From: Verrucomicrobiota bacterium | Lineage (GTDB): Bacteria > Verrucomicrobiota > Verrucomicrobiia > Opitutales > Opitutaceae | Length of the DNA stretch: 58,740 bases | Assembly (NCBI GenBank): GCA_023426435.1 | Contig: JAFAAS010000066.1 | Coordinates: forward strand, 1-58,740 | Direction of reading: 5' to 3' | Shown: one piece after another, positions 42,593 through 49,753 of the stretch | How positions within the stretch are numbered: the stretch's first letter is position 1 | How the letters are laid out: every line of letters begins with the position of its first letter | Notes under the pieces: generated by a model | Databases searched by the model: none | What the model saw: only the letters and a program-made list of their open reading frames with translations | Told to the model about the DNA's origin: nothing | Translations under genes and position numbers: made by a program

Positions 42593-43501
42593 ATGACCTT
42601 CGCCGAAATCGCCGCCGCCCTCCCTTCGCAAGCGGTCACCTCGATCGATCTCCCTTTTCCTCGCGTCGCCTCCGGCAAGGTCCGCGAGATCTTCGATCTC
42701 GGCGATGCGCTCCTGCTCGTCGCCAGCGACCGGCTCTCCGCCTTCGACGTCATCCTTCCCGACGGCATCCCCGGCAAGGGCGCGATCCTCACCCAAATGA
42801 GCAACTGGTGGTTCTCACAAACCAGCCACCTCATCCAAAACCACCTGCTGCCCAACCAAGCCGATCTTCTCGCCAACAAATACCGGCTCTCTCGCGACCT
42901 GCAGCTGCGCAGCATGGTCGTCCGCAAACTCAAGCCGCTCACCATCGAATGCGTCGCCCGCGGCTATCTGATCGGCAGCGGTTGGAGCGCGTATCAGAAA
43001 ACCGGATCCGTCTGCGGCATCCGCCTGCCCTCAGGACTGCGCCAGGCCGATCGCCTGCCGGAGCCGATCTTCACGCCGACGACGAAAGCCCCGAAGGGCC
43101 AGCACGACGAACCCATCGACGATGCCCAGGGCGCCGCCGCGATCGGTCCGGCGCTCTACGAAAAAGTGAAATCCACCAGCCTCGCGCTGTATCAGTTTGG
43201 CCATGACCGCGCGCGCCAGGCCGGCATGATTCTCGCCGACACAAAATTCGAGTTTGGCACCGACGAACAGGGCAACCTCTTCCTCATCGACGAAGTCCTC
43301 ACCCCCGACTCCTCCCGTTACTGGCCGGCCGACAGCTATGCGCCCGGCATGTCGCCGCCAAGCTACGACAAGCAATTCGTCCGCGATCACCTTCTCGCCA
43401 TCCGCTGGGATCAAAAGCCGCCCGCTCCTCACCTGCCCGCCGACGTCATTGCGCGCACCCAGGAAAAATACCTCGCGGCCCTGCGCAATCTCCTCGGCTG
43501 A
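42593..43501 (+). CDS. purC: SAICAR synthetase
   Basis: A 302-residue phosphoribosylaminoimidazole-succinocarboxamide synthase, which joins CAIR and aspartate with ATP in purine synthesis. Signatures are S-G-K-V-R-E-I-F-D-L (ATP loop), V-A-S-D-R-L-S-A-F-D-V-I-L-P, E-C-V-A-R-G-Y-L-I-G-S-G-W, P-I-F-T-P-T-T-K-A, A-D-T-K-F-E-F-G and L-I-D-E-V-L-T-P-D-S-S-R-Y-W. It is the longer, fungal/plant-like form of about 300 residues rather than the 240-residue form. It is cytosolic and monocistronic, 116 bases beyond the divergent tRNA-Glu. Confidence 0.97.
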   Translation: MTFAEIAAALPSQAVTSIDLPFPRVASGKVREIFDLGDALLLVASDRLSAFDVILPDGIPGKGAILTQMSNWWFSQTSHLIQNHLLPNQADLLANKYRLSRDLQLRSMVVRKLKPLTIECVARGYLIGSGWSAYQKTGSVCGIRLPSGLRQADRLPEPIFTPTTKAPKGQHDEPIDDAQGAAAIGPALYEKVKSTSLALYQFGHDRARQAGMILADTKFEFGTDEQGNLFLIDEVLTPDSSRYWPADSYAPGMSPPSYDKQFVRDHLLAIRWDQKPPAPHLPADVIARTQEKYLAALRNLLG

Positions 43502-43534
43502 TCCCCCTCGCGCCCGTTTGCGCGCCGGAGATAA

Positions 43535-44089
43535 TTGACCAGACTCGCGGCGCTCATGGCCGCCGCTCCCGAACTGCTCACGTTTCGCTTCGGCGACGCC
43601 GGCGGAATCCCAAATCATCCGCAGCTTCCCGTCCTGATCTACAAACGCGCCGCTCTCGCATCTTGCTCCCCCGACAACCCTGAAGCGATCGCACGCTGGT
43701 TCGAACAAACTTGGCCGCAACATCGCTGGCAGCCCGCCTGGCGCTGGGGCGTGTATGATTTTCCGCACTACCACAGCACTGCGCACGAGATTCTCGGCGT
43801 TTACCGCGGACGCGCGTCCCTTCGCCTGGGCGCCAGCGCCGGCGTGACGCTCGTCGTCGAACCGGGAGACGTCATCGTGCTGCCCGCCGGAACGGGCCAC
43901 GAGAATCTCGGCGCCAGCGAAGATTTCCACGTGGTCGGCGGTTACCCCGAAGGACAAGAAGCCGATCTGCTCCGTGGACATCATGGCGAGCGTCCCGCCG
44001 CCGACGAACGCATCGCGCGCGTTCCCCTGCCCAAAGCCGATCCGCTCTCCGGCCCCACCGGCGCGCTCATGCGCCAATGGTCGCTCTAG
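43535..44089 (+). CDS. Cupin domain protein (YjlB-like)
   Basis: A 184-residue single-cupin protein: W-G-V-Y-D-F-P-H-Y-H-S-T-A-H-E-I-L (metal-binding His/His/Glu of motif 1), G-V-Y-R-G-R-A-S-L-R-L-G, then P-G-D-V-I-V-L-P-A-G-T-G-H-E-N (motif 2). The whole resembles the YjlB family, whose function is unknown. A TTG at 43535 with GGAG 4-5 bases upstream is the best start; ATG 43556 lacks a ribosome site. It follows purC by 33 bases in the same direction and is convergent with cinA. A metal-dependent sugar or small-acid enzyme is possible. Confidence 0.82.
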   Translation: MTRLAALMAAAPELLTFRFGDAGGIPNHPQLPVLIYKRAALASCSPDNPEAIARWFEQTWPQHRWQPAWRWGVYDFPHYHSTAHEILGVYRGRASLRLGASAGVTLVVEPGDVIVLPAGTGHENLGASEDFHVVGGYPEGQEADLLRGHHGERPAADERIARVPLPKADPLSGPTGALMRQWSL

Positions 44090-44113
44090 TCGCGCACCGC
44101 GTCCGGATTTGCG

Positions 44114-45445
44114 CTACTGCATCACTCCCGTGCGTCGCACCGGCGCCACCGCGCCATTCGCCACGCGCAGCAATTCACGCCGCAGCCAGTCGAGCGCGGC
44201 ATTCACCGCGCGAATCTTCACCGTCGCCCGCGGGCCGGGATAACTCAGCTTCTTCGACCACACGCCGTGCGGCGCGTGCAGCGCGATGAAGATCGTGCCG
44301 ACGCGGTTTCCTCCCGACCCGCTGGTCTCGCCGCCGAATCCCGTCACCGCCAGACCGTAATCCGCCCCCAACGTTTCCGCCGCGCCCGTCGCCATCGCCA
44401 CCGCGCACTCCGCGCTCACCGCGCCGTGCTGCAGCAGCAAACATTCGGGTATATCCAAAAGTTGCATACGCGCATCGTTCGAACAGCAAACGACCCCGCC
44501 CGCGAAAAACTTGCAGGCCCCCGCGATCTCGTTGAGCGCATTCGCGAGCAGGCCGCCCGTGCCCGTCTCCGCCACCGCGAGTCGTTTTTCCTGCGTGCGC
44601 AAAAGATCGCTGACGATCTTCGCGAGCGAATCGTGACCGTAACAGGTCAGATCCTCACCCAGCAGCTTCCCGCACTCCCGCGCCGCGACCTCGAGCTGCG
44701 CCGCGGACAGCGCTCCGCTCGACGAGCTCACCCGGCAATCGACCATCCCTTGATGCGCGCAAAACGATGCGTTCAACGCTTCGCCATAGCGATCGAAGAC
44801 CGGCTGCAGCTTGGTCTCCAAGGCCGATTCCCCCACGCCCGCCGTGCGAATCTGCACGTAAGCCTCGCGATCGAGCAACAGCCCCCGCGCCGTCAGCCGG
44901 GGCAGCACCTGATCGATAAACATCGGATGCATCTCATTCGGCGGACCCGGCAGCATGCAGAGCACCCGCCCGTCTTGCTCGACCCATAAGCCCGGCGCCG
45001 TGCCGTTCGAATTCGTCAACACCTCGCCATGCTCGAAACGATACGCCTGCTTCAGATTGTTCGCGGGCATCTTCCGACCGAACGCCGCAAACCGGCTCGA
45101 AATCGCGCGCTCGATCTCCGCATCGAAAACCAACTTCTGCCCCAGCACCGCCGCCAGCACCTCACGCGTGCGATCGTCGCACGTCGGACCGAGCCCGCCG
45201 GTGGTGATCAACACGTCCGATCGCGCCCAACTCTCGCGGAACTGCCTCGCAATCGCATCCGCGTCATCCGTGATCGTGACATTGCGCGCCAACGTCACTC
45301 CGCGACGACCCAGCTGTTGCCCGATGAACGTCAGGTGCGAATTCGTCGCCAGGCCCAGCAACAGCTCGTCGCCCAGCGTGAGCAATTCGTAGTGCACCTG
45401 TTTCACAGGCTTCGACGGGGGGCCGGCGTGGACAGATGAAACCAT
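44114..45445 (-). CDS. cinA: CinA family nicotinamide-nucleotide amidase / MoCF-domain protein
   Basis: A 443-residue CinA-like protein. The N-terminal molybdopterin-binding-like domain has L-L-T-L-G-D-E-L-L-L-G, I-T-T-G-G-L-G-P-T-C-D-D-R-T-R, G-T-A-P-G-L-W and M-L-P-G-P-P-N-E-M; the C-terminal amidase domain has L-A-V-A-E-T-G-T-G-G-L-L-A and G-A-V-S-x-E-C-A-V-A-M-A, G-L-A-V-T-G-F-G-G. The usual A-E-S-C-T-G-G and V-T-G-I-A-G-P are altered to A-E-T-G-T-G-G and V-T-G-F-G-G, and the catalytic Ser/Cys neighbourhood differs, so the amidase activity may be changed. Start ATG 45445 gives the correct domain boundary; it is divergent from uvrC with 36 bases between them. Confidence 0.9.
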   Translation of the reverse strand: MVSSVHAGPPSKPVKQVHYELLTLGDELLLGLATNSHLTFIGQQLGRRGVTLARNVTITDDADAIARQFRESWARSDVLITTGGLGPTCDDRTREVLAAVLGQKLVFDAEIERAISSRFAAFGRKMPANNLKQAYRFEHGEVLTNSNGTAPGLWVEQDGRVLCMLPGPPNEMHPMFIDQVLPRLTARGLLLDREAYVQIRTAGVGESALETKLQPVFDRYGEALNASFCAHQGMVDCRVSSSSGALSAAQLEVAARECGKLLGEDLTCYGHDSLAKIVSDLLRTQEKRLAVAETGTGGLLANALNEIAGACKFFAGGVVCCSNDARMQLLDIPECLLLQHGAVSAECAVAMATGAAETLGADYGLAVTGFGGETSGSGGNRVGTIFIALHAPHGVWSKKLSYPGPRATVKIRAVNAALDWLRRELLRVANGAVAPVRRTGVMQ

Positions 45446-45481
45446 ACTTGCGAGGGCGGAGATTAGGCGGAATCTGGGAAA

Positions 45482-47017
45482 ATGCCAGCGAGCGACCCGG
45501 CAAATCTCAAGGAGAAGGTCCGGCACCTGCCGGACAAGCCAGGCGTGTATCTGATGAAAGACCGGCTCGGGCGAATCATTTACGTCGGCAAAGCGCGGAG
45601 CCTGAAAAAACGCGTGTCTTCCTATTTCCAGCAAGGCCGCGCCCGCCTGATCATGCAGCCGAAAATTCGCGCGCTCATTCCGTTGATCGCAGATTTCGAC
45701 ACCATCGAGGTGAAGTCCGAACCCGAAGCGCTCCTGCTCGAAGGCAAACTCATCAAGCAGTGGCGGCCGCGCTACAACACCGACTTCACCGACGACAAAC
45801 GCTTCCTCCTCGTGCGGCTCGATCTGCACGAGGAGCTGCCACGTTTCCGTCTCACCCGCATCAAAAAAGACGATCGCTCCCGCTACTTTGGCCCGTTCGC
45901 CCACAGCGGCCTCCTGCGCAAAACCCTCGCGCAAATGCGTCGGCAATTCGGCATTCTCCTCGGCGACGGCACGCCCGAAAAATTGCCCGACGGCACGTGG
46001 CGCCTCTACGACGACGTTCGCCAGGAAATCTACGGCGGCCTCAGCGTCGTCACCACGGAAGCGTATCGCCGCCGCGTCGAAGATGCAGCCGCATTCCTCG
46101 AAGGAAAATCGCGCGAATGGCTCGAGACGCTCCGCGCCGAGATGATGCAGGCAGCGGCCGAGCAACATTTCGAAAAAGCCGCCGAACTGCGCGACATCGT
46201 CTTCGCCCTCGAGGAAACGCTGCGCAAAACCCGCCGCTTCGAGCGACTCGACCCCACGCGTCCCGCCGCCGACGAGGAAGCGTTGCGCGCGCTCGGCGAA
46301 GCGCTCGGCTTGCGCAGCCCGCCGCGCACGATCGAGTGCTTCGACATCTCGCACATCTCCGGAACCTTCGTCGTCGCATCGATGGTGCATTTCGCCAACG
46401 GCCGCCCCGACAAAAACAATTACCGTCGCTTTCAAATCAAAAGCTTCATCGGCAACGACGACTTCCGCGCGATGGAAGAAGTCGTCTGCCGTCGCTACCG
46501 GCGGCTCGCCGAAGAAGGAAAATTATTCCCCGATCTCGTGGTCATCGATGGCGGACGCGGCCAGATCGGCGCCGCCCTGAAAGCCTTTGTCGGCCTTGAC
46601 GCGATGCCGCCGCCGATCATCGGCCTCGCGAAGAAACACGAGACGGTCTTCTTTCCCGACGAACGCGCCCCGCTCAACCTGCCGCTCACTCATCCCGGCC
46701 TGCAATTACTGCAACGCGTGCGCGACGAAGCGCACCGCTTCGCCAACACCTACAACGCCGTGCTCCGCTCGAAGAAAATTCGCGAGAGCGTGCTCGACGA
46801 TTTCGACGGCCTCGGCCCCGTGCGCCGCGCCGCATTGATGGCTCACTTCGGCAGCATCGACCGGCTGCGCGCCGCCTCCGCCGCAGAGATCGGAGAAGTG
46901 GAAGGATTTGGCCCCAAACTCGCCGCGGAGCTCCACGCGTTTCTGGCTCGGAAACCCGAGCCGGTTGCGGCAAATGCTCCCGCGAACGATGAAACTCTTC
47001 CCGATCCTGACGCTTAG
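45482..47017 (+). CDS. uvrC: Excinuclease ABC subunit C
   Basis: A 511-residue UvrC, the nuclease making both incisions in nucleotide excision repair. GIY-YIG domain at 15-95 (G-V-Y-L-M-K-D, I-I-Y-V-G-K-A, R44, E87), UVR motif at about 215-250 (binds UvrB), RNase H-like nuclease with F-D-I-S-H (D288), V-I-D-G-G-R-G-Q (D356) and D-E-A-H-R-F-A, then tandem HhH (F-D-G-L-G-P-V-R-R-A and V-E-G-F-G-P-K-L-A). It is about 100 residues shorter than E. coli UvrC. There is no Cys before residue 286, so the four-cysteine iron-sulfur site found between the GIY-YIG and UVR parts of other UvrCs is missing. Its 3' end overlaps the next gene by 29 bases. Confidence 0.96.
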   Translation: MPASDPANLKEKVRHLPDKPGVYLMKDRLGRIIYVGKARSLKKRVSSYFQQGRARLIMQPKIRALIPLIADFDTIEVKSEPEALLLEGKLIKQWRPRYNTDFTDDKRFLLVRLDLHEELPRFRLTRIKKDDRSRYFGPFAHSGLLRKTLAQMRRQFGILLGDGTPEKLPDGTWRLYDDVRQEIYGGLSVVTTEAYRRRVEDAAAFLEGKSREWLETLRAEMMQAAAEQHFEKAAELRDIVFALEETLRKTRRFERLDPTRPAADEEALRALGEALGLRSPPRTIECFDISHISGTFVVASMVHFANGRPDKNNYRRFQIKSFIGNDDFRAMEEVVCRRYRRLAEEGKLFPDLVVIDGGRGQIGAALKAFVGLDAMPPPIIGLAKKHETVFFPDERAPLNLPLTHPGLQLLQRVRDEAHRFANTYNAVLRSKKIRESVLDDFDGLGPVRRAALMAHFGSIDRLRAASAAEIGEVEGFGPKLAAELHAFLARKPEPVAANAPANDETLPDPDA

Positions 47018-48509
47018 CGTCTGCCTCGCCGCGATCCAGGTTTCACAGGCCGCGATCGTGCTCGCTCCGCTGTTCACCGACGGCGTCGTGCTGCAGCGCG
47101 AAAAACCGATTCCGATCTGGGGCCGCGCCGAGCCGGGCCAGAAACTCGCGGTGACGTTTCAGGATCAAAACGTGCGCACCACCGCGGATGCGCAGGGACG
47201 CTGGATCGTTTACCTCGATGCCGTCGTGGCCAGCAGCGATCCCCACGAAATCGTCGTCGCAGCTGCAAACGAGAGCGTGGTCGTGCGCGATGTCGTCGTC
47301 GGCGAAGTCTGGCTCGCCTCCGGACAGTCGAACATGGAATGGACCATTTCGAATGTTCATCCCGAGGAGCAGAAAATCGCCGCCGTCGACCTCCCGCTCG
47401 TTCGTCACCTCAAAATCGAACGCTCCACTGCGGATCATCCCGCCGACACCGCGCGCACGAGCGGCTGGCTAAAAGCCTCTCCTTCCACCGTCCCTCACTT
47501 CAGCGCCGTCGGCTATTTCTTCGCGCGCGAGCTCCACCGTAGTTTACGCATTCCCGTCGGCATCGTGAACAGTTCCTGGGGCGGCACTCCGATCGAAGCC
47601 TGGATGAGCGATCGCTCGCGTCACCTCACCACGCTCGGCGCGGTGATCGACGAACGCTGGCAGGCGCAAAGGAAGGAGTGGACACCCGAGCGGATCGCGC
47701 GTTATCCGGCGGACATGGAGGCGTGGCAAAAAGCCCAGGCGCACGCCACCGCCACGAAAACCGAAAATCCGCTGCCGTGGCCGCGCCCGCCGGCCACCGA
47801 CGATTCTCCCGAACGACCGGGAAACCTGTTCAACGGCATGATCGCGCCGCTTCAGCCTTTCGCCCTCCGCGGATTCCTCTGGTATCAAGGCGAGTCCAAC
47901 GTCGGGCGGCCGAACGAATACGAAGAGCTGTTTCCCGCGATGATCCGCGCGTGGCGCGCCAATTGGGGCGACGACTCGCTGCCATTTTATTTCGTCCAAA
48001 TCCCCAACTTCGCCGACGGAAATCCCCAAGGGCGCCAGTGGGCGCGACTGCGCGAAGCGCAGAGCAAAGCGCTCGAGCTTCCGCGCACCGCGATGGCCGT
48101 CACCATCGACGTCGGCGATCCCGACGACCTTCATCCGCGCGCGAAACTGCAAGTGGGGCGCCGGCTCGCGTTGATCGCGAAAACCGAAATTCACGATCTT
48201 CCCGGCGACACGTCCGGCCCGATGTTCGTCGGAGCGACGCGCGAGAATGGCGCGATGCGCGTGCGTTTCACGCATGCCGCCACCGGCCTCATCGCTCATC
48301 AACGCCCCGTCCAGGCGCTGGAGCTCGCCGGCACCGACAAGGTTTTCCATCCGGCCGTCGGTCGGATCGAACGCGATACGCTGGTCGTCACTTCGCCCCA
48401 GATTTCCGCGCCCGTCGCCGTGCGCTACGCTTGGACAAACGCCCCGGTCGCCAATCTCTACAACGGCGCGGGTCTTCCCGCGGAGCCGTTCCGCAGCGAC
48501 GATTGGTGA
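46989..48509 (+). CDS. Exported sialate O-acetylesterase-like (SASA) protein
   Basis: A 506-residue protein with a Sec signal (F-P-I-L-T-L-S-V-C-L-A-A-I-Q-V-S, then Q-A-A). It has a beta-sandwich N-domain and an SGNH-type hydrolase: S114 in L-A-S-G-Q-S-N-M-E-W, G-I-V-N-S-S-W-G-G-T-P-I-E-A-W, L-W-Y-Q-G-E-S-N-V, and the D-x-x-H motif D-D-L-H-P-R-A-K. This is the SASA/9-O-acetylesterase family, which removes acetyl groups from sialic acid or, in polysaccharide-degrading bacteria, from plant glycans such as pectin. The ATG 46989 lies inside the uvrC coding region, so the two genes overlap and may be read from one transcript, though unrelated in function. Confidence 0.92.
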   Translation: MKLFPILTLSVCLAAIQVSQAAIVLAPLFTDGVVLQREKPIPIWGRAEPGQKLAVTFQDQNVRTTADAQGRWIVYLDAVVASSDPHEIVVAAANESVVVRDVVVGEVWLASGQSNMEWTISNVHPEEQKIAAVDLPLVRHLKIERSTADHPADTARTSGWLKASPSTVPHFSAVGYFFARELHRSLRIPVGIVNSSWGGTPIEAWMSDRSRHLTTLGAVIDERWQAQRKEWTPERIARYPADMEAWQKAQAHATATKTENPLPWPRPPATDDSPERPGNLFNGMIAPLQPFALRGFLWYQGESNVGRPNEYEELFPAMIRAWRANWGDDSLPFYFVQIPNFADGNPQGRQWARLREAQSKALELPRTAMAVTIDVGDPDDLHPRAKLQVGRRLALIAKTEIHDLPGDTSGPMFVGATRENGAMRVRFTHAATGLIAHQRPVQALELAGTDKVFHPAVGRIERDTLVVTSPQISAPVAVRYAWTNAPVANLYNGAGLPAEPFRSDDW

Positions 48510-48550
48510 CGATCCGCTTCGAACGTCCCGCGTGAGCTGACGCGACCGCA

Positions 48551-49621
48551 CTACTTCTTCACCGCCCACACCGACGTCACGCTCGCGAGTTCGAAATTCT
48601 TCGCCTCCGACAAGGCGCGCACGAAATCCTCCGTATCGTAAATTTCAGGACGCGCCAGCAGATCGCCGACGCGCAGATTCCGAAAGCGCTCGCGCGCCTC
48701 AGGCGGCAGCCCTTCGAGATAACTGTTGAGAAACCACGTCAGCGACCAGATCGGCCGGCCATAACGCGGAACCGCCGTCCGCTCGATGCGGCAGGTTTCC
48801 TCGAACAGATTGGCGAGCCCCTGCGAGGTCATGTTGTAGTAGTGCGACGGATACCCGTGATAGGGCTGCAGGAACGGCACATCCGCGTAAATCGTCCCGC
48901 CGGGTTTCGTCACCCGCACAAGCTCTCGCGCAGCCGCGAAGGGATCCTTCACGTGCTCCAACACGGCGCACGAAATCGTCGCGTCGAACGTGTTGTCGAG
49001 AAACGGCAGCGACTCGTTCACCGCGAGAACGTCGGTGCTGGGAAAGGGAAAGATCTCAACCGTGACGACATTCGCACGATCGTCGCGGCGCAGCCCCGCG
49101 CCGGCGTCGAGCACCAACCCGTCCCGATGCCGCTCGATCAACTCGAGCACCGCCGGCCCGTAATCATGCGACGAGATCGCCGCCGATGTATCGATCGCAA
49201 ACGCCGCGCGCTGGTCGGGCGTGAGGAAGTTGAAGTGAAAGGGGGTTTCCGTGAACGCTCGCTCCGACCGCAGATGCGGCCGAATTCGCTCGAGCCGGCA
49301 CGCTTTGTTCGGCGGCAGCGGCACCGGCGCGAGCCGCTGTTCCCAAACAAACGGACCGCCCTGACCCACATCGCACATGAGCCGCACGATTTCGCCGTGA
49401 AGACCGGTTTGATCGACCACGCCGCTAAAACCACTGACGTGCGCGTAATTCGGCTTCGCCGCGCGAACATCCGGCCGCGGCTCCAGCGCGAGCGCGCTCG
49501 CTCCCGCCGAAACGGCGCGAATCGGCGATTCGCTCGCGATCCATCCTCGAATCCGAAAGGGCGCGGAGAGCGGAAGTTCGCGCGGCGCGTCGAGGTGAAC
49601 AAGCGTCGGCAGCGTAGGCAT
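48551..49621 (-). CDS. SAM-dependent methyltransferase
   Basis: A 356-residue protein. The first 120 residues form an unrecognised all-beta region (R-I-R-G-W-I-A-S-E, then Q-T-G-L-H-G-E-I-V-R-L). The C-terminal half is a class I methyltransferase of the type-11 kind: L-V-L-D-A-G-A-G-L-R (SAM loop), V-T-V-E-I, then S-C-A-V-L-E-H-V-K-D-P and V-T-K-P-G-G-T-I-Y-A-D-V-P-F. Such two-part proteins often modify glycans or lipids made at the cell surface. Substrate unknown. ATG 49621 is the first sensible start; an upstream frame to 49705 crosses the terminator of the delta-60 gene. Confidence 0.82.
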   Translation of the reverse strand: MPTLPTLVHLDAPRELPLSAPFRIRGWIASESPIRAVSAGASALALEPRPDVRAAKPNYAHVSGFSGVVDQTGLHGEIVRLMCDVGQGGPFVWEQRLAPVPLPPNKACRLERIRPHLRSERAFTETPFHFNFLTPDQRAAFAIDTSAAISSHDYGPAVLELIERHRDGLVLDAGAGLRRDDRANVVTVEIFPFPSTDVLAVNESLPFLDNTFDATISCAVLEHVKDPFAAARELVRVTKPGGTIYADVPFLQPYHGYPSHYYNMTSQGLANLFEETCRIERTAVPRYGRPIWSLTWFLNSYLEGLPPEARERFRNLRVGDLLARPEIYDTEDFVRALSEAKNFELASVTSVWAVKK

Positions 49622-49703
49622 GCGTTGTTGCGCAGCTTTCGAAGCAGCCGGTTCGCGGCAATGCGAAAGAATACCTCTTATCCGCACCTTCTTCGCCGGC
49701 CAC

Positions 49704-49730
49704 AAAAAAGCCCGACACGAGGTCGGGCTT
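49704..49730 (-). terminator. Intrinsic terminator of the delta-60 repeat gene
   Basis: On the minus strand AAGCCCGAC pairs with GTCGGGCTT over a 5-base loop (49708-49730), followed by a run of T (plus-strand A run 49704-49709). It lies 24 bases after the stop of the long repeat-protein gene. The methyltransferase gene starts beyond it, at 49621, so it also separates the two transcripts. Confidence 0.88.
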
Positions 49731-49753
49731 GAATGGCTGAACTGTGCTTTCGC

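Noticed and set aside
45446..46435. N-terminal extension of CinA to 773 residues
   Set aside because: It lies antisense to uvrC and lacks any CinA-type sequence; the true start is at 45445.
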